Assembly: GCA_041395565.1 (NCBI GenBank)
Contig: JAWLAI010000002.1
Location: 434,001-498,000 of the forward strand
Origin: Pseudomonadota bacterium
GTDB lineage: Bacteria > Pseudomonadota > Gammaproteobacteria > UBA9214
Length of the DNA: 64,000 nucleotides
Direction: 5' to 3'
Each line of letters begins with the position of its first letter. Within the stretch, counting starts at the first letter, position 1. A program made the translations under genes and the position numbers. Below the pieces are notes generated by a model. That model did no database searches. It saw only the letters and a program-made list of their open reading frames with translations, and was not told the origin of the DNA. Positions 56,537 through 64,000 of this stretch are shown one piece after another.

Positions 56537-57259
56537 TCAGTTCTCCAAATTGCGCCAGACGACGTTGCCATCGCATTTGCCGGCAATGGCATCCAGCCGC
56601 GTCTCATGCAGGGCGAGTTCCTCGTCGCTGGCCCGGATCACGCGCAGTGCCGGCCGGCCGACAGGCAGGCGGCGAATCGCGGCATCGGTACTCCTGCCGC
56701 GCAGTTCCTGGGCACCATCCGCCTCCAGCGAAAGACTGACCTGGCCGCCGGTCATGGCCAGGTAGACATCGGCAAGAATCTCGGCATCCAGCAAGGCCCC
56801 GTGCAGGTCGCGCTGGGAGTTGTCGATGCCGTAACGCCGGCATAGCGCGTCCAGGCTGTTCCGCTGCCCTGGATGCAGGCGCCGCGCCAACTGCAGCGTG
56901 TCCAGCACGCTGCAGTGCTGTGCCAGGATGTCGGTCGCCGCGCCTAGCAGCCGGTACTCGTGGTTGATGAAGCCGACGTCGAACGGCGCATTGTGGATGA
57001 CCAGCTCGGCACCACGGATGAAGTCGAGGAACTCATCCGCGATATCGGCAAAACGCGGCTTGTCGAGCAGGTACTCATTGGTGATCCCGTGTACCTCGAT
57101 GGCCCCGGGATCGATCTCCCGATCCGGCTGAATATAACGGTGATAGGTATTCCCGGTCAGGCGACGGTCGACCACTTCCACGCAGCCGATTTCGATGATG
57201 CGGTGCCCTTCGGCGGGTTCCAGACCGGTGGTTTCGGTATCGAGCACGATTTGCCGCAT
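56537..57259 (-). CDS. dnaQ: DNA polymerase III epsilon subunit (3'-5' exonuclease)
   Basis: A 240-residue proofreading exonuclease. Exo I is LDTETTGLEP, Exo II is IHNAPFDVGFINHE, and Exo III is HGALLDAEILADVY (DEDDh family with the catalytic His). The start ATG at 57259 gives the normal MRQIVLDTETTG terminus; longer frames upstream are Arg/Pro-rich shadow. It is next to rnhA, as in many gammaproteobacteria. Confidence 0.95.
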   Translation of the reverse strand: MRQIVLDTETTGLEPAEGHRIIEIGCVEVVDRRLTGNTYHRYIQPDREIDPGAIEVHGITNEYLLDKPRFADIADEFLDFIRGAELVIHNAPFDVGFINHEYRLLGAATDILAQHCSVLDTLQLARRLHPGQRNSLDALCRRYGIDNSQRDLHGALLDAEILADVYLAMTGGQVSLSLEADGAQELRGRSTDAAIRRLPVGRPALRVIRASDEELALHETRLDAIAGKCDGNVVWRNLEN

Positions 57260-57297
57260 GACTGATGCTCCAGGATGGTCGGGTTGCGCGAGCGGGA

Positions 57298-57753
57298 TCA
57301 ACCCGCGCGCAGCATCGCATCGATCGCCTGGTTCGCGAGGCGGTCGGCGAGTTCGTTTTCCGGATGGCCGCTGTGACCACGCACCCAGCTCCAGCGGACC
57401 CGGTGTCCGTTCGCGGCCTGGTCCAGGCGCTGCCACAGGTCCATGTTCTTCACGGGTTTGCGGTCCGCCGTTTTCCAGCCGCGCCGCTTCCAACCCTGCA
57501 GCCACTCCTCGATGCCCTTCTGGACGTACTGGGAATCGGTGACCACGTGGACTCGGCAGGGCCGTTTCAGGCTTTCCAGGCCGACGATCGCCGCCATCAG
57601 TTCCATGCGGTTGTTGGTGGTATGCGCTTCGGCCCCGGACAGCGTCTTCTCATGGCCATTGTGGCGCAACAGCACGCCCCACCCCCCCGGACCCGGATTG
57701 CCGCGGCAGGCACCGTCGGTGAATATTTCGGTTTCAGCTGCTGCGTCGGACAT
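57298..57753 (-). CDS. rnhA: Ribonuclease HI
   Basis: A 151-residue enzyme that removes RNA from RNA-DNA hybrids. The four acidic residues are visible: [33 protein letters not shown] and [10 protein letters not shown]. Length is normal. It overlaps the methyltransferase gene by 20 bp, in the same direction, and dnaQ follows it. Confidence 0.96.
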   Translation of the reverse strand: MSDAAAETEIFTDGACRGNPGPGGWGVLLRHNGHEKTLSGAEAHTTNNRMELMAAIVGLESLKRPCRVHVVTDSQYVQKGIEEWLQGWKRRGWKTADRKPVKNMDLWQRLDQAANGHRVRWSWVRGHSGHPENELADRLANQAIDAMLRAG

Positions 57754-58507
57754 TGCCCTGGCTCGAGGACGGTATGCCGACCGGGAACAGGCGCGGTTGC
57801 GGACGGACGTTCTCGCGCAGCGGGGTCATGACGACGGTGCGCTTGCGCGCGACCAGGATATAGGCCGCCGACAGCAACATCGTGCCCTGCCCGCTGGCCG
57901 GCTCCATGAAACCCAGCCGTGCCAGCACGCGCCGGCTGCGCACCGGCGGCCGCTGGAACAGATAATGACTGTGCAGGGTATCGAAGCCGAGCAGGCCGAG
58001 CCAGTCCTGGATGCGGTGCAGGCTCTGGAAGCGCGCGCCCCACGGCATGCGGTTGCTGCGCCGCGTCAGCTTGCGGCGCAGGCCCCACAGGCTGAACGGG
58101 TTGAATCCGATGATCACGAGATGTCCGTCCGGGATCAAGCTGCGGTCGGCCTCGCGCAGCACCTGGTGGGGATTGGTGCTGAGTTCGAGGGTATGCGGCA
58201 GGACGATGGCGTCGACCGAATCGGTCAGGATCGGCCAGTTGTCCGTGTGTCCGGACAATCCCACCCCCGGCTGCGTCAACGGCCCGACGCTCTGGATGAC
58301 ATGATGCGGGATACGGCTGTCATCCAGCGGACACTCGCCCCACGGCGGATCGATCACCACCATGTGATAACCGAACAGCGTCTGCAGCTGCGCCGCGAGC
58401 GCCGCCTGCTCGACAGCGGCCAGCTGCCGGCCCAGCGGGCGCCGGTACCAGTCGCGCAGGGACATGGCGCGGGAGGGCATGGAAACGACAGCATTCATCG
58501 GTGACAT
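57734..58507 (-). CDS. SAM-dependent methyltransferase (YafS-like)
   Basis: A 257-residue class I methyltransferase-like protein (start 58507; an ATG three codons later is equally possible). SAM motif I is degenerate, but [20 protein letters not shown] and [18 protein letters not shown] match the methyltransferase found beside rnhA in gammaproteobacteria. Substrate unknown. Confidence 0.8.
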   Translation of the reverse strand: MSPMNAVVSMPSRAMSLRDWYRRPLGRQLAAVEQAALAAQLQTLFGYHMVVIDPPWGECPLDDSRIPHHVIQSVGPLTQPGVGLSGHTDNWPILTDSVDAIVLPHTLELSTNPHQVLREADRSLIPDGHLVIIGFNPFSLWGLRRKLTRRSNRMPWGARFQSLHRIQDWLGLLGFDTLHSHYLFQRPPVRSRRVLARLGFMEPASGQGTMLLSAAYILVARKRTVVMTPLRENVRPQPRLFPVGIPSSSQGNVRRSS

Positions 58508-58695
58508 TCTAGCGCAACTGCCGCACCGGCGCGTCATAAAACTGCAACCGGCGCAAGCGGTTGACCTGAACCGGCAGGACTGTCAGCATACCCGCACGGC
58601 ATCCCCCCGCACATCGGCAGCACTGACGGCCCGAGCGTGAACTGCGTCACAGTTTGCGTTCAAGCCCGTTTTTAGCCCAGACGATACAAACAGTC

Positions 58696-60270
58696 ATGAA
58701 ACCAACGCGCCTGACACTGACCGTCACGATGATCCTGCTGCTGGTCGGCTGTGCCACCGCGCAGCACGATTCCGCTGCGTACCGGGAGCCACCACCTCGA
58801 GCTGCGGAGCGCATCCCGACCCTGCAGCAAGCGGACCAGGGACCGGCTGCCGGCAATGCCATCGCACAGGCGCGCTATACCGACGACGACTTCTGGGAGC
58901 AGATGCGCAGCGGTTTCGATCTCCCCGGCGCACAGCAGCAGGCCGTGCAGCGCCAGATCGGCACCTACAGCAGGAACCCGCGCCAGGTGGAAAAGATCTT
59001 CGAACGCGGCACGCCGTACATGGCCTATATCCTGCGCGAGGTCGAAAAGCGCGGCCATCCGCACGAGATCGCACTGCTGCCATTCGTGGAGAGCGCGTAC
59101 GACCCCTTTGCCTATTCGCACGGACGCGCCGCCGGTCTCTGGCAGTTCATCCCCGGCACCGCCAAGCTCTACGGCCTGGAACAGGACTGGTGGTATGACG
59201 GTCGCCGCGACGTGATCGCCTCCACGGATGCCGCGCTGGATTACCTGGACCAGTTGCATGCGGAATTCGAAGGCGACTGGCTACTGGCGCTGGCGGCCTA
59301 CAATTCCGGCAGCGGCACCGTTCGTGCCGCCATCCGCCGCAATGAAAGGGCCGGCAAGCCCACCGATTTCTGGCACCTGAAGCTGCCCAGCGAAACTGCG
59401 AGTTACGTCCCGCGCCTGCTGGCGATCAGCGCCATTGTCGGTCACCCCGAACGTTATGCCGTCGCACTGGCGCCGGTCGATCCGGAACCTGCCTTCGAGG
59501 TGGTCGACACGCGCGGCCAGTTGGATATCGGCATCGCCGCCGAACTGGCCGGCATCGACACCGAGGAACTCTATCAGTTCAACCCCGGCTTCAACCGCTG
59601 GGCTACGCATCCCGACGGACCGCACCGCCTGGCGATCCCCAGCGAGAAGACCGAAGCCTTCCTGCAGGGCCTGCAGGAACTGCCCGCAGAGCAGCGCCTG
59701 AAGTGGGTGCGGCACGACGTCAAGCGCGGCGACACGTTGTCACAGATCGCGCAGCGCTATGACACCACGATCGCGGTGCTGCGCACCACCAACCGGCTGC
59801 AAGGCAGCAACATCAGGATCGGGCAGCATCTGCTGGTTCCGGTGGCGGCGCACGATCCCGAGGACTACCGCGCCTCCCTGGCTGCCAGGCAGGTACGGGC
59901 GCAGCGCAGCAGCGGCGCGGTCAATCACGTCGTCAGCACCGGTGAGAGTCTGTGGTCGATCGCGCGGCGTCACGGCGTGCAGGTAAACCAGATCATCCGC
60001 TGGAACCGGCTCGACAGCGGCGGCGCCATCAGACCGGGGCAGCAGCTGGTTCTATACGGCGGCGCCGCCGCCGTGCCCTCCGGCAAGCAGATCCGCACCA
60101 TCCGCTACACCGTGCGCAACGGCGACTCGCTGTACGGCATCTCCAGAAAGTACAACGTGGCCGTCAGCGACCTGCGCCGCTGGAATGACCTGCCCGAGGG
60201 CAAGTACCTGCAGCCAGGTCAGCGCCTCAAGCTCTATATCGACATCACCGACGTCGCGCAGAACAGCTGA
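58696..60270 (+). CDS. mltD: Membrane-bound lytic murein transglycosylase D
   Basis: A 524-residue lipoprotein (lipobox LLLVGC) that cleaves peptidoglycan. The catalytic Glu lies in LPFVESAYDPFAYSHGRAAG followed by LWQFIPGTAKLYGL. Three LysM domains follow: VKRGDTLSQIAQRYDT, VSTGESLWSIARRHGV and VRNGDSLYGISRKYNV. The ATG at 58696 gives the lipoprotein signal; the upstream in-frame ATG does not. It is divergent from the methyltransferase gene. Confidence 0.94.
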   Translation: MKPTRLTLTVTMILLLVGCATAQHDSAAYREPPPRAAERIPTLQQADQGPAAGNAIAQARYTDDDFWEQMRSGFDLPGAQQQAVQRQIGTYSRNPRQVEKIFERGTPYMAYILREVEKRGHPHEIALLPFVESAYDPFAYSHGRAAGLWQFIPGTAKLYGLEQDWWYDGRRDVIASTDAALDYLDQLHAEFEGDWLLALAAYNSGSGTVRAAIRRNERAGKPTDFWHLKLPSETASYVPRLLAISAIVGHPERYAVALAPVDPEPAFEVVDTRGQLDIGIAAELAGIDTEELYQFNPGFNRWATHPDGPHRLAIPSEKTEAFLQGLQELPAEQRLKWVRHDVKRGDTLSQIAQRYDTTIAVLRTTNRLQGSNIRIGQHLLVPVAAHDPEDYRASLAARQVRAQRSSGAVNHVVSTGESLWSIARRHGVQVNQIIRWNRLDSGGAIRPGQQLVLYGGAAAVPSGKQIRTIRYTVRNGDSLYGISRKYNVAVSDLRRWNDLPEGKYLQPGQRLKLYIDITDVAQNS

Positions 60271-60324
60271 ACGCGCGCCAAGCCTGCGCCACCGGCATTA
60301 ACTTTCCGCAGTGCCTGAGGCGCC

Positions 60325-61809
60325 CTATTCCGGCCGCATGTGCGGAAACAGCAGCACATCCCGGATCGATGGTGAATCGGTGAACAGCATGACCAGGCGG
60401 TCGATACCGATCCCCTCGCCCGCCGTCGGCGGCATGCCGTGTTCCAGCGCACGGATGTAATCCGCGTCGAAGTGCATGGCCTCGAGGTCCCCGGCATCCT
60501 TCTCCGCCACCTGCCGGCGAAAACGTTCCGCCTGATCCTCCGCATCGTTCAGCTCCGAGAAACCGTTGGCAAGCTCGCGCCCGCCGACAAAGAACTCGAA
60601 GCGATCGGTCACGAACGGATCATGGTCGTTGCGCCGCGCCAGCGGCGAAACCTCGGTGGGATAGGCGGTGATGAAGGTCGGGTCGTCGAGCTTACCCTCC
60701 ACGGTCTTCTCGAAGATCTCGATCTGGATCTTGCCCAGCCCGTAGCTGTCCTTGAGCGGTATCTCGAGCGCAGTCGCCGCGGCCCGCGCCCGCGCCAGCT
60801 CATCGATATCCGCCGCGGTGAGCTGCGGGTTGAAATGCAGGATGGAATCGCGCACCGTCATGCGCCGGAACGGTTTGCCGAAATCGTAGCGGACACCCTG
60901 GTATTCGAGTGACGTGCTGCCAAGCAATTGCTGCGCCATCCCGCGCAACAGTGTTTCGGTCAGGTCCATGAGGTCGTGGTAGTCCGCATAGGCCTGGTAG
61001 AACTCGAGCATGGTGAATTCGGGATTGTGGCGCGTTGACAGCCCCTCGTTGCGGAAATTGCGGTTGATCTCGTACACCTTCTCGTAACCGCCCACCACCA
61101 GGCGTTTCAGGTACAGCTCCGGGGCAATGCGCAGGAACAGATCCATGTCCAGGGCGTTGTGAAAGGTCGTGAACGGCCGTGCCGTGGCGCCGCCCGGTAT
61201 CACCTGCATCATCGGCGTCTCGACCTCCAGGTATCCCTGTCGGTTCAGGTAGTCGCGGATGTACTGGATAATGCGGCTGCGCATGCGGAAGGTTTCACGC
61301 GAGGCCTCGTTCATGATCAGGTCGAGATAACGCTGCCGGTAGCGCGTCTCCTGGTCGGCCAGCCCGTGGAATTTTTCCGGCAGCGGTCGCAGCGACTTGG
61401 TCAGCAGGCGCAGTACCTCCACCCGTACCGACAGCTCACCCGTCTTGGTCCTGAACATCACGCCCTCGGCCGCGAGGATGTCACCGATATCCCAGCCCTT
61501 GAAGGCCTGGTATACGCCGTCTGGCAACTCGTCGCGCTGCAGGAACAGCTGGATGCGCCCGGTCATGTCCTGCAGCTGGGCGAACGCGGCCTTGCCCATG
61601 ACACGCTTGGCCATGAGCCGGCCCGCCACCTTGACGCGCACCGGGCTGGCCTCGAGCGCCGCGTCGTCCTTGCTGCCGTATTCCGCGTGCAGCTCTCCGG
61701 CCATGGCATTGCGGCGGAAATCGTTCGGAAAGGCGGCCCCTTCCTCGCGCAACGCCTGCAGCTTGGCGCGCCGCTGCGCGATGAGCTTGTTCTCGTCCTG
61801 ATCGGTCAT
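60325..61809 (-). CDS. lysS: Lysyl-tRNA synthetase, class II
   Basis: A 494-residue synthetase with an N-terminal OB-fold ([20 protein letters not shown]) and class II motifs: motif 2 [20 protein letters not shown] and motif 3 [20 protein letters not shown]. Length is typical. It lies 13 bp after prfB, the conserved prfB-lysS pair. Confidence 0.97.
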   Translation of the reverse strand: MTDQDENKLIAQRRAKLQALREEGAAFPNDFRRNAMAGELHAEYGSKDDAALEASPVRVKVAGRLMAKRVMGKAAFAQLQDMTGRIQLFLQRDELPDGVYQAFKGWDIGDILAAEGVMFRTKTGELSVRVEVLRLLTKSLRPLPEKFHGLADQETRYRQRYLDLIMNEASRETFRMRSRIIQYIRDYLNRQGYLEVETPMMQVIPGGATARPFTTFHNALDMDLFLRIAPELYLKRLVVGGYEKVYEINRNFRNEGLSTRHNPEFTMLEFYQAYADYHDLMDLTETLLRGMAQQLLGSTSLEYQGVRYDFGKPFRRMTVRDSILHFNPQLTAADIDELARARAAATALEIPLKDSYGLGKIQIEIFEKTVEGKLDDPTFITAYPTEVSPLARRNDHDPFVTDRFEFFVGGRELANGFSELNDAEDQAERFRRQVAEKDAGDLEAMHFDADYIRALEHGMPPTAGEGIGIDRLVMLFTDSPSIRDVLLFPHMRPE

Positions 61810-61822
61810 GGTCGCATACCAC

Positions 61823-62921
61823 CTATAAACCGCTTTTCAGGCTGGCTTCGATAAAAGGGTCGAGATCGCCGTCCAGCACTGCCTGGGTATTGCCCACTTC
61901 CACGCCGGTGCGCAGGTCCTTGATGCGCGACTGGTCCAGGACATAGGAGCGGATCTGGCTGCCCCAGCCGATATCGGACTTGCTGTCCTCCAGGGTCTGC
62001 TGGTCGGCGGTGCGTTTCTGAATCTCCATTTCGTAGAGCTTGGACTTGAGCTGCTTCATCGCCGTGGCCTTGTTCTTGTGCTGCGAGCGGTCGCTCTGGC
62101 ACTGCACCACGATGCCGCTGGGTGCATGCGTGATACGCACCGCCGACTCCGTACGGTTGACGTGCTGGCCGCCGGCGCCGCTGGCGCGGTAGACATCGAT
62201 GCGCAGGTCGGCCGGATTGATGTCGATCTCGATGTCGTCGTCGATCTCGGGCGCAACGAACACCGCGGCGAACGAGGTGTGGCGGCGGTTGCCGGAATCG
62301 AACGGTGACTTGCGCACCAGCCGGTGCACGCCGATCTCGGTTCGCAGCCAGCCGAAGGCGTAGGGGCCGTCGAATTTCACGGTCGCGCTCTTGATGCCGG
62401 CGACCTCGCCGGGAGACACCTCGATCAGCTCGGCGTCGAAGCCGTGCCGCTCGCCCCAGCGCAGGTACATCCGCAGCAGCATCTCGGCCCAGTCCTGGGC
62501 CTCGGTACCGCCGGAACCGGCCTGGATGTCAAGGAAGGCGCTGGCCTCGTCCATCTCGCCCGAGAACATGCGGCGGAACTCCAGGTCGCCGATCTCCGTC
62601 TCCAGGGCATCCAGGTCCTGCTCGATGATATCGAGCGTCTCCTGGTCGTTCTCCTCCGCCGCCACCTCCAGCAGCTCACGCGCATCGCTCACGCCCTGGC
62701 TGAGCCGGTTGAGCGTCAGCACCACCTCCTCGAGCCGCGCGCGCTCGCGCCCCAGTTCCTGCGCGCGCTCCGGCTTGTTCCAGACATCGGGGACCTCGAG
62801 TTCGCGGACGACCTCGGTCAGCCGCTCCGACTTGGCATCGAGGTCAAAGATACCCCCTAAGGCTGGCCGTACGCCCGTCAAGGTCCTTGATGTGATTGCG
62901 GATGGTGGTCAGATCAGCCAT
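61823..62921 (-). CDS. prfB: Peptide chain release factor 2, with programmed +1 frameshift
   Basis: RF2 recognises UGA and UAA. The first 25 codons run from ATG 62921 to an in-frame UGA (62844-62846) in the context AGGGGGTATCTTTGAC: an internal Shine-Dalgarno-like stretch, a slippery CTT, then TGA C. A +1 shift at CTT continues with GAC into the main frame, giving 365 residues, the normal RF2 length. SPF (in [11 protein letters not shown]) and GGQ (in [12 protein letters not shown]) are present. The shift autoregulates RF2 level. Confidence 0.96.
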
Positions 62922-62947
62922 GGTGCGACACTAAATGAGCGTGAAAA

Positions 62948-64000
62948 TCAGGCGCGTGATGATACACCGGATAACACCTCGCGGCCACCGCCGGGCAGCG
63001 GCTCCAGGTATTCGACACGCAGTTGCGGACCGAGTCGGCCACGGAATTCATTGACATCCAGCCGGTAGGCCAGCCGCGCCTGCCGGCAGCTCGCGGGCAC
63101 CGGGTCGGTATTGAACGCGATCGCCTCGAGGCGACCGGCACCGGCGCGCAGCACCAGTTTCAGGTGCCGCTCACCGACCACGCGCTGCTCGAGAATCGTG
63201 AATTCGCCGTCGAACAGCGGCTCCGGAAACCCCTGCCCCCAGGGACCGGCATCGCGCAGGGTCTGCGCCGTGGTCAGCGAGAACTCCTCCTCCGTGAGCG
63301 TCCCGTCCGAATAGAGCACGCAATCCAGATCATCCGCGCCGAGATGGCGCGAGACCTCGGCATCGAAGGCCGCGGCGAACGCCGTGAAGTCCCGCTCCGC
63401 CAGCGTCAGCCCGGCCGCCATCGCATGACCGCCGAAACGCCGGATCAGCGCCGGGTGGCGCGCCGCCACGGCATCGAGCGCATCGCGGATGTGCAGGCCG
63501 GGGATCGAGCGTGCCGACCCCTTGATCTCGCCTGCCGCACTGCGCGCGAAGGCGATCACCGGCCGGTGCACTCGCTCCTTGATACGCGCGGCGAGGATGC
63601 CGATCACGCCCTGGTGCCAGTCCGGGTCGAACAGGCACAACCCGGTCGGCAGCTGCCTGTCCCGCAATTCGAGATCCGCAAGCGCAGCCAGTGCCTGTGC
63701 CTGCATGTCCGACTCGATTTCCTTGCGGTCGCAGTTAAGGGCGTCAAGCCGGGCGGCCATTTCGCGCGCACGCGGCATGTCATCGGCCAGCAGGCACTCG
63801 ATCCCCAGCGACATGTCGTCCAGGCGCCCGGCCGCATTCAGCCGCGGTCCCACCGCAAAACCGAGATCGGCCGCCACCGCACGGGCGGAATTGCGGCCAC
63901 CCGCCTCCAGCAGGGCGCGCATACCCGGCACGCAGAGGCCGGCGCGGATCCGCGCCAGGCCCTGCTGCACCAGGACGCGGTTGTTGCGGTCCAGCGGCAC
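62948..64000 (-). CDS. recJ: Single-stranded-DNA exonuclease RecJ, 5' end outside window
   Basis: The C-terminal 350 residues of RecJ, a 5'-3' ssDNA exonuclease of recombination and mismatch repair. Visible are the DHHA1-type segment (RSIPGLHIRDALDAVAARHP, FGGHAMAAGLTL) and the OB-like C-terminus. The frame is open to the window end, so the DHH catalytic part lies beyond 64000. It is upstream of prfB in the same direction. Confidence 0.93.
   Translation of the reverse strand: MPLDRNNRVLVQQGLARIRAGLCVPGMRALLEAGGRNSARAVAADLGFAVGPRLNAAGRLDDMSLGIECLLADDMPRAREMAARLDALNCDRKEIESDMQAQALAALADLELRDRQLPTGLCLFDPDWHQGVIGILAARIKERVHRPVIAFARSAAGEIKGSARSIPGLHIRDALDAVAARHPALIRRFGGHAMAAGLTLAERDFTAFAAAFDAEVSRHLGADDLDCVLYSDGTLTEEEFSLTTAQTLRDAGPWGQGFPEPLFDGEFTILEQRVVGERHLKLVLRAGAGRLEAIAFNTDPVPASCRQARLAYRLDVNEFRGRLGPQLRVEYLEPLPGGGREVLSGVSSRA

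Overview
The window is about 64 kb of GC-rich proteobacterial chromosome. Gene order and content point to a denitrifying gammaproteobacterium, perhaps a sulfur-oxidising or Chromatiales-like lineage. The reasons are a recJ-prfB-lysS block, a PEP-CTERM-type sorting signal, an nirS-type denitrification island and Mrp/NhaD ion transporters. No 16S rRNA or other strict marker is present, so the taxonomy is inference.

Region 1 (1-19635) is a nearly self-contained nitrite-to-N2O module. A NosR/NirI-like membrane flavo-ferredoxin (cut by the window start) precedes nirS (cytochrome cd1). It is followed by the heme d1 pathway nirE-C-F-DL-G-H-J-N. A Cache/PDC-type sensor protein lies convergent to nirN. 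Then comes norC-norB-norE-norF-norQ, two membrane genes (one DUF4870-like, one NapH-like polyferredoxin), norD, and a convergent Crp/Fnr regulator of Dnr type. Perfect FNR/DNR boxes (TTGAT-N4-ATCAA) lie upstream of nirS and norC, so the regulator and its probable targets sit together.

Region 2 (19794-24372) is a decayed integrative element at a tRNA-Val(CAC). It holds an integrase relic with a stop and a frameshift beside the tRNA, a PEP-CTERM protein split by a frameshift, a TPR-methyltransferase gene flanked by a 45-bp structured direct repeat, and a degenerate copy of the tRNA 3' end about 3.5 kb away. A kilobase without convincing genes follows.

Region 3 (24373-47297) is accessory. It contains a DUF2934 protein, transaldolase, a two-gene unit of a pseudo-receiver protein and an MglA/COG2229-like GTPase, a HipBA toxin-antitoxin pair with AT-rich palindromic operators, and a phosphorelay (hybrid kinase, receiver, HPt, receiver). 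It also has two unrecognised secreted proteins, a periplasmic ankyrin protein, an RND efflux pair, and a monoheme porin-like cytochrome with a small partner.

Region 4 (47559-56471) is ion transport: NhaD, then a ten-gene Mrp-type operon. Its order (E-F-G-A'-B-C-D, then two more antiporter-like subunits) resembles the Mrp part of membrane-bound hydrogenases rather than a canonical mrpABCDEFG operon.

Region 5 (56537-64000) is housekeeping: dnaQ, rnhA and a methyltransferase on the minus strand, mltD on the plus strand, then lysS, prfB (with its programmed +1 frameshift) and the 3' part of recJ on the minus strand.
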